64,000 nucleotides of DNA from CAZIRF01 sp964541755 (GCA_964541755.1 CAZIRF010000004.1:62001-126000), one strand, 5' to 3'; shown: positions 39,321 to 49,313, numbered from the stretch's first letter. Numbers and translations are program-made. Notes: generated from the letters alone by a model not told the origin.

Positions 39321-40634
39321 GTGAACTGGCAGTACCGGGACCGCGCCATGGAGTGCCTCCCGCGCGACGAACTCGAAGCCTGGCAGCTCGCTCGGCTCAA
39401 AGAGACAGTGGCGCGGGCCCTCAAGACGAGCTGGTACGCGCCCCTCCTCGCGGAACGGGGCATCCACAGCCCGGAAGACATCAAGAGCCTTGCGGACCTG
39501 CGGCGCATTCCCTTTACAACCAAGCACGACCTGCGCGCAGCCTACCCTTGGGGCCTCGTATCGGTGCCCAAAGAGGATATTGTACGCCTGCACGCCTCGA
39601 GCGGGACCACCGGAACCCCGACGACCATCTACTACACGCAGGGCGACCTCGAGCGCTGGGCCGGCTTCATGGCCCGCTGCATCGAGGCGACCGGCTGTAC
39701 GAAAGACGATGTCTTCCAGAACATGATTACCTACGGGCTCTTTACCGGGGGTCTGGGTGTCCACTACGGGGCCGAACGGGTGGGGATGATGGTCATCCCC
39801 TCGGGGCCGGGCAATACGGCCCGCCAGTTCAAGCTCATGAAGGACTTCAAGACCAGCGTCCTCCACGCGACCCCCAGCTTCTTCCTCCACCTCGAGACCA
39901 AGATGCAGGAAGAGGGAGTCAAGCGCGAAGAGCTCTCCATCAAAAAGGCCTTTGCCGGGGCCGAACCCTACAGCGAGGACACCCGCCGCCGCATTGAAGA
40001 ACTCCTCGGTATCGACGTCTACAACTCCTACGGGCTTTCGGAGATGAACGGCCCCGGGGTTGCCTTCGAGTGCCAGGCAAAGGACGGCATGCACCTCTGG
40101 GAGGACGGCTACATCGCAGAAATCGTCGACCCCGAAACCCTCGAGCCCCTGCCGGATGGAGAAACGGGAGAACTGGTCCTTACCATACTCTGCCGCGAGG
40201 CGACGACCATCCTGCGCTATCGCACCCGGGACCTCACCTCCTTCTACACCGAACCCTGCCCCTGCGGCCGCAGCCACCGGCGCATCCGCCGCATCACCGG
40301 CCGCACCGACGACATGCTCATCATCAACGGGGTGAATGTCTTCCCCAGCCAGATCGAAGAGGTCGTCATGGCCATGAAGGAAGTGGGCAACAACTACGTT
40401 ATCCACGTTGACAAGGCCGGGGCCCTCGACAAGCTCACCGTTAAGGTCGAGGTGGGGGACACCATCTTTACCGATGACGCCCGCCCCCTCAACGCCCTCA
40501 AAGACCGCATTGCCAAAAACCTGCAGGTCTCTATCTCCATCCACCCGCAGGTCGAACTCGTGGAGCCGGGAAGCCTTCCGGTTAGCGAGGGCAAGGCAAA
40601 GCGGGTATTCGACAACAGACCCAAAGATGTTTGA
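39321..40634 (+). CDS. paaK: Phenylacetate-CoA ligase family protein, first copy
   Basis: 437 residues from a GTG at 39321 (MNWQYRDRAMECLPRDELEA), two bases after iorB. Adenylate-forming enzyme: P-loop HASSGTTGTPTTIYY (about 93-107), YGLSEMNGPG, YRTRDLTSF, and a zinc-like CPCGRSHRRI followed by the hinge RITGRTDDMLIINGVNVFPSQIE. Together with IorAB it would interconvert aryl-CoA and free aryl acids, conserving energy as ATP when run in the acid-forming direction. An alternative upstream start inside iorB is less likely. Confidence 0.93.
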   Translation: MNWQYRDRAMECLPRDELEAWQLARLKETVARALKTSWYAPLLAERGIHSPEDIKSLADLRRIPFTTKHDLRAAYPWGLVSVPKEDIVRLHASSGTTGTPTTIYYTQGDLERWAGFMARCIEATGCTKDDVFQNMITYGLFTGGLGVHYGAERVGMMVIPSGPGNTARQFKLMKDFKTSVLHATPSFFLHLETKMQEEGVKREELSIKKAFAGAEPYSEDTRRRIEELLGIDVYNSYGLSEMNGPGVAFECQAKDGMHLWEDGYIAEIVDPETLEPLPDGETGELVLTILCREATTILRYRTRDLTSFYTEPCPCGRSHRRIRRITGRTDDMLIINGVNVFPSQIEEVVMAMKEVGNNYVIHVDKAGALDKLTVKVEVGDTIFTDDARPLNALKDRIAKNLQVSISIHPQVELVEPGSLPVSEGKAKRVFDNRPKDV

Positions 40635-40712
40635 TACGCCCCGCCAGAGTGGCCGCTGCCGGTATCACCGGGTCCGGCCACCAGCTATCAGCATGAAAAA
40701 GGAAGGAACGCC

Positions 40713-42014
40713 ATGATCTACAATCCCGAATACGAAGCGATGGACCGGGCAGTCCGCGAAAAACTCCAGTTTGCCCGGCTCAAGAACCTCGTCGAACTCG
40801 TGTGGGAGAAGGTCCCCTTCTACCGCAAGAAGATGGAGGCCCTCAAGGAGAGCCCCCGCGACATCCGCTCCCTGGCGGACATCGCCAAACTCCCCTTCAC
40901 CACCAAGGAAGACCTGCGCGAGACCTTCCCCTACGGCCTTCTGGCCTGCCCCGAGTCCCAGATCGAGGAGATCCACATGTCCTCGGGGACCACGGGCGTC
41001 CCGGTCGTCGACGCCTACACAAAGGGCGATGTCGCCGCCTGGGGCGAAGCCATGGCCCGAACCCTCGCCGGCGCGGGGGGCACCCACAACGACATTCTCC
41101 AGAACTGCTACGGCTACGGGCTCTTTACCGGCGGCCTCGGGGCCCACTACGGGGCCAAGACCCTGGGCGCCAACGTCATCCCCATGTCCTCGGGCAATAC
41201 GCAAAAGCAGCTGATGGTCATGCAGTCCTTCGGCTCCACCATCCTCGCCTGCACCCCCTCCTACGCCCTCTTCATGGCAGAAGAAGCCAAGGAAGCGGGC
41301 TTCGACTTCTCCTCCTGCAAGCTCAAGGCCGGCATCTTCGGGGCCGAGCCCTGGAGCGAGAACATGCGCAAGGAGATCGAAGATGCCTGGGGCATCGACG
41401 CCTACGACATCTACGGCCTTACCGAGATCACCGGACCGGGCGTCTCCTTCGAGTGCGAGGCCAAGGACGGCCTGCACGTCAATGAAGACCTCTTCTACCC
41501 GGAAATCATCGACCCCGATACCGGCAAGGTCCTTCCCCACGGGACCAAGGGCGAGCTGGTGTTCACGACCCTCATGAAGGAGGGCACCCCGCTCTTGCGC
41601 TATCGCACCCGCGACGTAACCTTCCTTCGCGACGAAGCCTGCTCCTGCGGGCGCACCACCATCCGCATGAACCGCCTCTTTGGCCGCACCGACGACATGC
41701 TCATCATTCGCGGGGTCAATGTCTTCCCCAGCCAGATCGAGCACGCCCTCATCGAAATCGAGGGAACCGATCCGCACTACCTCATCATCGTCGACCGCGG
41801 GGAGAGCCACCTCGACGAGGTCGAACTCCAGGTCGAGGTCAAGCAGGAACTCTTTGGCGACGAAACGCGCACCCTTGAAAACCTGCGCAACAAGATCGAG
41901 AGTGTACTCAAGTCCAAGCTTGGCATCCTGTTCCGCGTCAAGCTCGTCGAACCCAAGACGATCGAGCGCTCCATCGGCAAGGCCAAGCGCGTTATCGATC
42001 GAAGAAAGATGTAA
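40713..42014 (+). CDS. paaK: Phenylacetate-CoA ligase family protein, second copy
   Basis: 433 residues, with AAGGAAGGAACGCC before the ATG. The same motifs are present as in the first copy: HMSSGTTGVPVVDAYT, YGLTEITGPG, YRTRDVTFL, CSCGRTTIRMNRLFGRTDDM. The two copies differ throughout, so the duplication is not recent, and they probably prefer different acids (for example phenylacetate versus indoleacetate). The 78-base gap from the first copy contains AGCTATCAGCATGAAAAAG, a variant of the recurrent word. Confidence 0.94.
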   Translation: MIYNPEYEAMDRAVREKLQFARLKNLVELVWEKVPFYRKKMEALKESPRDIRSLADIAKLPFTTKEDLRETFPYGLLACPESQIEEIHMSSGTTGVPVVDAYTKGDVAAWGEAMARTLAGAGGTHNDILQNCYGYGLFTGGLGAHYGAKTLGANVIPMSSGNTQKQLMVMQSFGSTILACTPSYALFMAEEAKEAGFDFSSCKLKAGIFGAEPWSENMRKEIEDAWGIDAYDIYGLTEITGPGVSFECEAKDGLHVNEDLFYPEIIDPDTGKVLPHGTKGELVFTTLMKEGTPLLRYRTRDVTFLRDEACSCGRTTIRMNRLFGRTDDMLIIRGVNVFPSQIEHALIEIEGTDPHYLIIVDRGESHLDEVELQVEVKQELFGDETRTLENLRNKIESVLKSKLGILFRVKLVEPKTIERSIGKAKRVIDRRKM

Positions 42015-42026
42015 GGGAGGGACCAC

Positions 42027-42443
42027 ATGCAGATCCAGCAGATTTCCGTTTTTCTTGAGAACAACGCCGGCCGCCTGGCCGAGGTCACCCGTGTCCTGGC
42101 AAGTGCCGGCGTCAACATACGCGCCATTTCGATTGCCGATACCGCCGACTTCGGCATACTGCGCCTTATAGTAAACAAGACCGATGACGCCGTCGCCGCC
42201 CTCTCCAAGGCGGGCTTTACCGCGCGCCTTACGGCCGTCATGGCCGTGGAGATCGGCGATGAACCCGGCTCCCTCGCCGCCGTCATGGAGCTCTTCCGCG
42301 AGACCGGCGTCAACATCGAGTACCTCTACGCCTCCCTCGAGGGCTGCACCGGGAAGGCCGTTGTCATCTTCAAGGTGGAAAACCTCGAACACGGCCTCAA
42401 GATCGTGCGCGAAAAGGGCATGAAGATCATCGATTCATTCTGA
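42027..42443 (+). CDS. ACT-domain protein of the ior/paaK operon
   Basis: 138 residues in two tandem ACT domains: QISVFLENNAGRLAEVTRVL with VNIRAISIADTADFGILRLI, then VMAVEIGDEPGSLAAVMELF with NIEYLYASLEGCTGKAVVIF. ACT domains bind amino acids. This stand-alone type regularly accompanies paaK and ior genes in anaerobes and may sense aromatic amino acids. It starts 12 bases after paaK behind GGGAGG. It ends the operon, followed by a hairpin (42462-42491). Confidence 0.92.
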   Translation: MQIQQISVFLENNAGRLAEVTRVLASAGVNIRAISIADTADFGILRLIVNKTDDAVAALSKAGFTARLTAVMAVEIGDEPGSLAAVMELFRETGVNIEYLYASLEGCTGKAVVIFKVENLEHGLKIVREKGMKIIDSF

Positions 42444-42461
42444 TAGCGTGCTCATGGTGCC

Positions 42462-42491
42462 AAGGGGCAGCGGAATTATCGGCCGCCCCTT
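42462..42491. terminator. Possible hairpin between convergent ACT and methyltransferase genes
   Basis: AAGGGGC and GCCCCTT pair across 16 bases in the 32-base convergent gap and the methyltransferase 3' end. There is no T-run, so this is a weak candidate. Confidence 0.35.
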
Positions 42492-43372
42492 CGCGCCACA
42501 ACGCCCATCCACTTTGCGGGGTCTTCGCTCCCGTCGAGGCCGGCATCCATGGTTTCCAAGTCGAAGCCGGCGCGTGCCAGAAGCGTCTCGAGTTCTGCCC
42601 GGTCGTACCAGCGGTGGCGCACATGGCAGGTTTTGATGCGCCCGCGGAACGGGAACCCCAAATCGACAATGTGATACGAGTTCACGACCGTGCGCGCCTC
42701 TTCAAACACCGTCCCGCGCTCGCAGACGAGGTGGGGCCCGCCCCGCCAAAAACCGTCCCCCTCGCGGGCATACCAGTCGCGGGGCATGATCGATTCGCGG
42801 GCGTAATCTTCGGTAAAGCAGTCGAAGACAAAGGCCGCCCCCGCCGGCAGGGCCCTGGCGAGCGAGGCGAGCGTGCGGTCACGTTCGTCTTCGTCCAGGT
42901 TCCCGAAGATGCCGTAGATCATGGCGGCTCCCGCGGCAGGAGGCAAGCGCGAACGGGTAAAATCCCGGCGGTAAAAGCGCGCAGAAGGCCCGCTCAGCCC
43001 CCCGCGCGCAGACGCCCCGCCCAGAGTCCTTCGCGCATGGCGAATAGCAGCGGGTGAAATATCCCGGCCCTCTACGCGAAAACCCCTCGCCAAAAAATGC
43101 GCCGCGTAGAGCCCTGGGCCGCAGCCCAAATCCAAAATGAGGTCGCCGGGCTTGGCCCCATGCGATTCAAAGGCATCGACCGCTGCCGCGGCCTCGCGTG
43201 CGATGCGTTCAGGCCGGCGGGAACCCTCTTCCTCATCGGGGTCGAGGTGAATATCCAGCACGGTCGACGAGACCCAGGGCTCTGCCCAAAAGGACGTGGA
43301 AAAACCCTGCGGGGCCGCACTCTCAAGCTCGCGAGCCACCGCACGCGCACGCTGCGGGAAAAAAGATGCCAC
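42476..43372 (-). CDS. Class I SAM-dependent methyltransferase
   Basis: 298 residues from a GTG at 43372, seven bases after GGAGG; an ATG at 43432 would add 20 residues. Motif I is LILDLGCGPGLYAAHFLARG (about 80-99). Motif II GRDISPAAIRHARR and the later MIYGIFGNLDEDERDR and AFVFDCFTEDY fit class I small-molecule methyltransferases. The substrate is unknown. The alternative longer start overlaps the divergent sensor gene start, so the two genes share a very short promoter region. Confidence 0.85.
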   Translation of the reverse strand: MASFFPQRARAVARELESAAPQGFSTSFWAEPWVSSTVLDIHLDPDEEEGSRRPERIAREAAAAVDAFESHGAKPGDLILDLGCGPGLYAAHFLARGFRVEGRDISPAAIRHARRTLGGASARGGLSGPSARFYRRDFTRSRLPPAAGAAMIYGIFGNLDEDERDRTLASLARALPAGAAFVFDCFTEDYARESIMPRDWYAREGDGFWRGGPHLVCERGTVFEEARTVVNSYHIVDLGFPFRGRIKTCHVRHRWYDRAELETLLARAGFDLETMDAGLDGSEDPAKWMGVVARRGGR

Positions 43373-43430
43373 CGTCAAACCTCCATGCAAAGACAGATTG
43401 CCGTTGTCATGGTATGCTGTACACAGCGCC

Positions 43431-45119
43431 ATGATTCATGCAACACGAGTGAATACCGGAAAAATATCCATACTGATAGTTCTCTTCCTCGCCACCGCCA
43501 CGGCCGCCCGGCCCGCAGATCGTTCGCTCACCCTTGTCTGCGACCGGGATTACCCGCCCCTGAGTTTTCTCGAGGGGGGCATTCTGCGCGGCTTCGACCC
43601 GGACTTGGCACAGGCCCTCGCCCCCCTGCTGGGTGCAGAAATTACCGTTCAAAGCGCCCCCTGGGCAGCGGCCCTCGAGGACACGGCAAGCGGCAAAGCC
43701 GACATCTTGAGCGGCGTCATCAAAACCTCGGGCAGAGAGAGCAGACTGGCCTTCAGCATACCCTATCTGGAAGACAATTATGTCATCTTCCGCAGAAGCG
43801 ACCTGGCCGTCAAGCAACTGCCCGATTTGCAAAAAGCACGACTCATCATGCTCGAAGGAGACGCCGCCATCGAGACCTGGGTTGTTCCCAACGGGCTTTC
43901 AGACAACATGAGCACCTGCAGCGGATTCACGGAGGCCTTCGAAGCGCTGGAAAACGGGGATGCGGACTACACGGTGTCGCCAAGGGCGCTGGGACTAGAT
44001 CTGGTTGCGCAGCGTAACTATCAGTCCATAAAAATATGGGGACGTCCGCTTTTTTCCAGCAGTTTCGCATTGGCAGTAAAAAGCGAAAATCAGGCCTTGC
44101 TCGCCCGGCTCAATGACGCCATCATCGCCCTTTCACGCAACGGAACCCTCGCCCGGCTCGAAGAACGCTGGAAAACCGGCGTAAACATTACCTCCTACGA
44201 TACCCAACGCGTCCCCTCTTGGCTTCCCCTTGTCTTGGTCAGCGTTCTTTCGGGGGCGGGCATCCTGCTTTTCCTGATTATCACCCTTCGACGCAGTCTC
44301 GCCGAACACAAGAGGCGCACGAGCGCGGACAGGGACATTCTCAGCGCAATCCTCGATACAGGAAGCGATGCAATCTGGTGGTTCGACGAAGAGGCCAACA
44401 TGCTCGGGGCAAACGCCCGCGCTATCGCCGCCCCCCCGGCGCTTCAAGAAGAGGCAATAGCCCGGGCAAGGCGCCTCTGCACCCAATGCGGCGACACCTT
44501 GGTGCCGCCCGCCACCCCCGACGAGACCGACGATGACGCCCCCGAGGCTGTCCGCCTGGAAGCAGGCCCCACCCTTCACGCGCCGATTATCGCCGTTCGG
44601 CGGAACATGAGCAGGGAACTTTACGCCCTCAAGACCAGCGAGCGGGAGCTTTCAACAGAACTCGCACTCTGCCACGCCCGGCTTCGGGAAATAACACGTT
44701 ACGACCCCGCAACCGGCCTCCTTCGACGCGGGGCCCTTGTCGACCTCCTCTGCGATTACGCGGATATTGCCCGGCGCAGGGCCGATACCCTCAAAATTGC
44801 CTTCATCCGCGTCAAGGATCTGCGCCGCTTGAACAGCCGCTATTCGCACACTGCGGTCGACCGCATGTTGGAACGCATCGCAAGCGGCATACGCAGCCTC
44901 CTTGAAGAAAACGAATGCGCCGGTACCATCCATACCGCTTTTTATGTATTGAGTGCTGCCCAAAACAACTTCGAAGACCGGGAGAACCTTATCCCGGCGC
45001 TGGAAAAACTGGTCCGGGAAGCGGGCATACCCGAAGATCACCCGGTTGATATTGCGGCAATTGAAACGAGCGCAAACACTGCAGAGGACATACTTGCCGC
45101 ACTGGAGGGGCGTGGATGA
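43431..45119 (+). CDS. Membrane sensor: SBP_bac_3 domain, TM helix, degenerate GGDEF-like domain
   Basis: 562 residues from the ATG at 43431. The signal peptide (about 1-30) and periplasmic SBP_bac_3 domain (about 32-255: LTLVCDRDYPPLSFLEGG, SGRESRLAFSIPYLEDNYVIF) are clear. One membrane helix follows (about 270-290), then a PAS-like stretch and a GGDEF-like segment (RYDPATGLLRRGALVDLL, LKIAFIRVKDLRRLNSRYSH). The active-site GG(D/E)EF is missing: the expected place reads GTIHTAFYVLSA. So it is probably not a diguanylate cyclase but a signal-sensing partner. The stop overlaps the next gene by four bases. Confidence 0.82.
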   Translation: MIHATRVNTGKISILIVLFLATATAARPADRSLTLVCDRDYPPLSFLEGGILRGFDPDLAQALAPLLGAEITVQSAPWAAALEDTASGKADILSGVIKTSGRESRLAFSIPYLEDNYVIFRRSDLAVKQLPDLQKARLIMLEGDAAIETWVVPNGLSDNMSTCSGFTEAFEALENGDADYTVSPRALGLDLVAQRNYQSIKIWGRPLFSSSFALAVKSENQALLARLNDAIIALSRNGTLARLEERWKTGVNITSYDTQRVPSWLPLVLVSVLSGAGILLFLIITLRRSLAEHKRRTSADRDILSAILDTGSDAIWWFDEEANMLGANARAIAAPPALQEEAIARARRLCTQCGDTLVPPATPDETDDDAPEAVRLEAGPTLHAPIIAVRRNMSRELYALKTSERELSTELALCHARLREITRYDPATGLLRRGALVDLLCDYADIARRRADTLKIAFIRVKDLRRLNSRYSHTAVDRMLERIASGIRSLLEENECAGTIHTAFYVLSAAQNNFEDRENLIPALEKLVREAGIPEDHPVDIAAIETSANTAEDILAALEGRG

Positions 45120-47737
45120 AGCGAATACCGGCCATTATTCCCCTGCTTGCCGCCAGCATCCTGGCGACACTGGTTGTCTTTGCCGTTTCCTTCGGCAAGA
45201 GCGGCCCCGGTACGAGTGCAGACGACATCGAAATCTCGGTGAACCTCCTGGAAAGCGGCAACCGGCTGAGCGCCAGAGACCTCATGACCGTCCAATTGGA
45301 CCGAAGGCCCTGGAACGGTTTGGAATATCATACGACAAAGGCCTATCTCTATGCCTTCATTTCCTTTGAAAACCGAGGCGAATCCCCGCATACCATCGTC
45401 TTGGGAAACCACTCCCGCAATTACTATCAGGAACTACTCAGCCCGCACCCCTTCGGTGCCATTACACTGTATACGCAGGGTGATACCGTTCCGGTGTCCT
45501 CTTCTCCCATCAAGCACCACCGCATGGCCTTTCCCCTTACCGTACACCCCGATGAACGAAGCGATTACATCCTCGAACTTCACGGCCCGCGCGGGATACT
45601 CTTCAACCCGGACATCCAGAGCTGGCAGGGCTTTATGGACAGAGCCGTTCGGGAACGCGGCCTCATCGCCGCCATCTTTGCCATTTGCCTCCTGTCCATC
45701 ATGCTCGACCTGTCGCTGGCGCTCTCGCTCAGACGGCGCAGGTACCTTATCCTAGCAGTCATGGCGCTGGCTCTCACCCTCTTCTCGACACGCCAAAGCC
45801 GCTACCTGCTCCTCCTTATAGATCCCCTCGCCTACCCCGAGTGGCTCTATCCCCTTACCATAGCCCTCAACCTGAGCTCGGTCATCCTATACATCTCCAA
45901 TATTGTCCGGCGGGACATTCTCCTTTGGCAGAAAAACGTTCTCACGGGGATTCTGGTCATCACCGGGGTATTCGCACTCCTGTCCCTCGCCCTGCGCCCC
46001 TACCTTATGGCGGACATCCTCAATATCACGAGCCTCGTTGCCTTTGCATTCATCCTTGGCATCAGCCTGCCCGTATTCATTCGTCGGAAACGCCTACTCC
46101 TGGCCATTCCCGTCGTCTTTCTCCCATGGGTCGCCACCATGATCGCCGACATCCTCGCCGGCATGTTGGCGATACGACTGCAAGGCTACGCGGAATACCG
46201 GCAATTTTTCGGCCTCGCGGCCAGTCTCTTCCTGCTTCCACTCGCACACCTGAATGAATACCTGGAAGAACAGCGGCAGGAAAGAGAGACCCTCTCCTCG
46301 CGCCTTGAACACGCACGCAACGAAAATGCCCGCCGCATTGCCGCCCTCGCCTCGATCAAAGACGTCATGTTGCGCGATTTGGCCCACGATTTGCACCAAT
46401 CCCTCGACACGATTACCGCCTGCGCGCGCATACTGTCCCGCAAGTACCATGATCCGGCTATCGATGCCAACTGCCAGGTCATACTGGACGAGGCCGATAT
46501 CGTAAAGGCGACACTGGGCACGCGCATGGGCCAGCCCGAGCGGGATCTGTCCACCGGGACAGGGGTGGAGCCAAGCCTGCCCGCTGCGACCCTGCCCGTT
46601 CGCACAGACCGGGGCGCCCCGGTCGAAAAAATTGCGCTCTTCGATGCCGATCCGCGCAATGCCATGCGCAACAGCCTCATCCTGCAATCGGCCGGGTTCC
46701 AGTCCATGACCAGCATGGACAAGCTCGCCATCCTGGGCGAGGTTCAAGCGGGCGCTGTATCGGTACTCATCATTGATCCCATGTCCACCGGCGAAGAGGC
46801 CTTTATCCTCGCGAGCCTGATACGGGCAGAGCGCAGCTTCCTGCAGTTCCCCATCCTCATGCTCAGCGAGTACCACGACACGACCCTCATGCGCCAGGCC
46901 TACGCCGCAGGCATCAACGACTTTCTCACCCGCCCCTTCGACAGCGCCGAGCTGAGCATCCGCATACAATCCCTTTTGCGCTTGAAAAACATCTCCGCCA
47001 GCAACCAGGACCTCCAGCGTGCGGAGCGGGAAAAGGCAACCTTCCTGTACTTCCTCACCCACAACGTCAACACCCCGCTCACACTCATACTCAACGCCAT
47101 CCGCAGCCTGCGCACGGATCACAATGACCCGGAGAAGGATGCCCTCCTCGATGAACTGGAGCTGTCCGGCAACGAAATCAACGAGATTGTGCAGAACGTC
47201 CTCGTCTCGTTCCGGCTCTCCGACGGGCGCCAGCAGCTCAGGCTCTCTGCGGTCAACTGTGTCGATATAATCGGGGATGTACGGCGCGACCTCTCGCAAA
47301 AGGTGGCGCGAAAGGGGCAGAACCTTGTCTTCGACATCCCCCGGGGCAGTATTGAGGCCTGGGTGGATTACGGATCCACCCGCGGCATCCTGTACAACCT
47401 GATCGACAACGCCATCAAGTTTACCCCCCGCGAAGGTCGCATCTTCATTCGTATTCACCGCGGAACAACCATACGGATCGAGATCGAAGACACGGGGCCG
47501 GGAGTCAAAGCGGAGGATCTCGATCGGCTCTTCGGCCGCTTCGAGCCCCTGTCAACCAAGCCCACCGCCGGCGAATCGTCCACCGGCATCGGCCTCCATG
47601 TGGCCCGCGAGCTCGCCCTGCTCAACGGCGGCGATCTTGCCTATGTGCAGAATCGGGGAGGCGCCTGCTTTGTATTGAGCCTGCCGCTTCCTACAGACAG
47701 ACAAACGCAGCATGGATCGGAGCATCAGCATGAATGA
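45116..47737 (+). CDS. Hybrid membrane histidine kinase with two dimerisation helices around a receiver domain
   Basis: 873 residues. The periplasmic N-terminal domain (about 30-185) and seven membrane segments (about 190-385) resemble 7TMR-DISM sensors. A degenerate H-box (DLAHDLHQSLDTI, about 420) has no Pro. A receiver-like domain (about 498-625) has FDADPRN and LIIDPMSTGEE, but Arg replaces the conserved Lys (FLTRPFD). A good H-box follows (FLTHNVNTPLTLI, about 648), then a HATPase domain with NLIDNAIKFTP, IEDTGPGV and STGIGLHVARE. The catalytic core is intact, so autophosphorylation is plausible. The convergent response regulator at 49310 is the natural partner. Confidence 0.88.
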   Translation: MKRIPAIIPLLAASILATLVVFAVSFGKSGPGTSADDIEISVNLLESGNRLSARDLMTVQLDRRPWNGLEYHTTKAYLYAFISFENRGESPHTIVLGNHSRNYYQELLSPHPFGAITLYTQGDTVPVSSSPIKHHRMAFPLTVHPDERSDYILELHGPRGILFNPDIQSWQGFMDRAVRERGLIAAIFAICLLSIMLDLSLALSLRRRRYLILAVMALALTLFSTRQSRYLLLLIDPLAYPEWLYPLTIALNLSSVILYISNIVRRDILLWQKNVLTGILVITGVFALLSLALRPYLMADILNITSLVAFAFILGISLPVFIRRKRLLLAIPVVFLPWVATMIADILAGMLAIRLQGYAEYRQFFGLAASLFLLPLAHLNEYLEEQRQERETLSSRLEHARNENARRIAALASIKDVMLRDLAHDLHQSLDTITACARILSRKYHDPAIDANCQVILDEADIVKATLGTRMGQPERDLSTGTGVEPSLPAATLPVRTDRGAPVEKIALFDADPRNAMRNSLILQSAGFQSMTSMDKLAILGEVQAGAVSVLIIDPMSTGEEAFILASLIRAERSFLQFPILMLSEYHDTTLMRQAYAAGINDFLTRPFDSAELSIRIQSLLRLKNISASNQDLQRAEREKATFLYFLTHNVNTPLTLILNAIRSLRTDHNDPEKDALLDELELSGNEINEIVQNVLVSFRLSDGRQQLRLSAVNCVDIIGDVRRDLSQKVARKGQNLVFDIPRGSIEAWVDYGSTRGILYNLIDNAIKFTPREGRIFIRIHRGTTIRIEIEDTGPGVKAEDLDRLFGRFEPLSTKPTAGESSTGIGLHVARELALLNGGDLAYVQNRGGACFVLSLPLPTDRQTQHGSEHQHE

Positions 47738-49313
47738 AACCCGCTTGTCCGTCCTCGTGTCGGGCATGCTCATGGCGGTTTTAATCATCATGAGTGTGTT
47801 CGCCGTTATCCAGGAGACCCGTTCGACGCGAGCGTTTATACGGGACCGGGAGCTGCCCGCCCTGGGCCTGGCGGTATCTGCCCAACTGGACCTCGCCGCA
47901 AACCGCTATTATCGGGCTGGCGAAGACCTCCTCGAGGACGGCTTCATACGCGACTGGATACGTAACGGAGAAAAAGACGTACCGGCCCTCGTATCGTTCA
48001 TGGAATCGGTGCGCGAGAGGCACCAGCTTCTGGATGCGAGTATCGTCAGCGATCCGAGCGAGACCTACTATGGCACTGACGGTCGGGTTCTGCGCCTTGA
48101 TCCGCAGAATTGGGAGCGAGACGGCTGGTACTACCTCTACCGCCACGAGCGGCAAGATCGAAGCCTCGACTGCTGGTTCTATCCGGAAGCAGACATGTTT
48201 ACCATATACGTCAATGTCCCCATCCTCGATCGTAACGGGCAGTACCTGGGCGTTACCGGGGGCGGCATTCAATCGGAACGATTCGCCGAACTCTTTCTCT
48301 CCTTCGAGGAAAACCAGGACTTGAAGCTCTACCTCGCCCGCCGCGATGGACAACTCGTCTACGCAAGCGACAAACAGCTCCTGCGAGAGGGGAATGTCAG
48401 GCTGGACACCCTGTGGGGGGACCATTTTCACGATCTCCTCTGGCGGAACATGAATGATTCGGTCGGTCTGGTCCTCGAACCGGAGACCCGCCCGGGATCC
48501 ATGCTCTGGGCCCGCTTCATTCCCGACTGGGACACCTTCCTCATCATCGAGCGCTGTCCCGATTCCCTGCGAAAGGCTCTCTTTTCCCGGGCGCTGGCCT
48601 CGAGCATCGCCTCTGCGGCAATAATAACAGCCCTTTTCCTTCTCGCAACCTTCCTCGTCAAAGTCATGGAGCGCCGCCTCTCCCGAAAACAGGAAGAGGG
48701 ACAGAAGGCCCTCATGCAGGCCCGCTCGCTCGTTTGGCTCGAAGCGCAGGGGGCCCGGACCATTGCCGTGCAGCTGGAACGGGTTCGCGAGGAACTCGCA
48801 CAAAACCCGTCAACCCGGCCCCAGGCGGGGCGGCTCGAGAGCCTTCTTGAGGAATACGAAGGGCTCCGCCAGATCGCCGAAGGACCGGCCACACAGGACG
48901 GGGACGAAAGCGGCCTTGAAGAGGGTGCGCTTGTAGCAGAAAACCTCCGCGAGGTATCCCTTCGCTACAGCCCGCGGGCCCTTGCAAAGGGTATTCGCAT
49001 ACACACCAGCGAGTTGGAAGTGTGGGTTGAAAAGAAAAAGGCGATCCTCTGCACCCTTGCGGTGGGAGCCCAGATTGACGCCTTTGTCGAGGCGGCGGAA
49101 GCGGGCCTCTCGTCGGCAATCATCATTGACATGCACGACCGGCCCTTCTGTCTTGATCTGGCCCTTCCGGGGGATTGCGAAGCCTGTCGCGAGAATGCGG
49201 AACGCCTCGAAGGGCTTCTGGCCGGGCACAATCTTCACATCGAACGGATTACTTCGAAGGAAACGAGTGTTATCTATCGTATTGCGGAACACCAAGGGCG
49301 GACGGATTTTTAG
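47730..49313 (+). CDS. dCache-type membrane sensor with degenerate kinase-like C-terminus
   Basis: 527 residues from the ATG at 47730, which overlaps the upstream stop region; an ATG at 47712 is also possible. A membrane helix (about 7-30) precedes a large periplasmic Cache-like domain (about 40-280; RDGWYYLYRHERQDRS, GVTGGGIQSERFAELF), a second helix (about 290-310) and a coiled coil. The last 160 residues look like a worn histidine-kinase module without N, G1 or G2 boxes. It has no evident catalytic output, so it may act as an accessory sensor for the hybrid kinase upstream. Its stop overlaps that of the response regulator by a few bases. Confidence 0.8.
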   Translation: MNETRLSVLVSGMLMAVLIIMSVFAVIQETRSTRAFIRDRELPALGLAVSAQLDLAANRYYRAGEDLLEDGFIRDWIRNGEKDVPALVSFMESVRERHQLLDASIVSDPSETYYGTDGRVLRLDPQNWERDGWYYLYRHERQDRSLDCWFYPEADMFTIYVNVPILDRNGQYLGVTGGGIQSERFAELFLSFEENQDLKLYLARRDGQLVYASDKQLLREGNVRLDTLWGDHFHDLLWRNMNDSVGLVLEPETRPGSMLWARFIPDWDTFLIIERCPDSLRKALFSRALASSIASAAIITALFLLATFLVKVMERRLSRKQEEGQKALMQARSLVWLEAQGARTIAVQLERVREELAQNPSTRPQAGRLESLLEEYEGLRQIAEGPATQDGDESGLEEGALVAENLREVSLRYSPRALAKGIRIHTSELEVWVEKKKAILCTLAVGAQIDAFVEAAEAGLSSAIIIDMHDRPFCLDLALPGDCEACRENAERLEGLLAGHNLHIERITSKETSVIYRIAEHQGRTDF

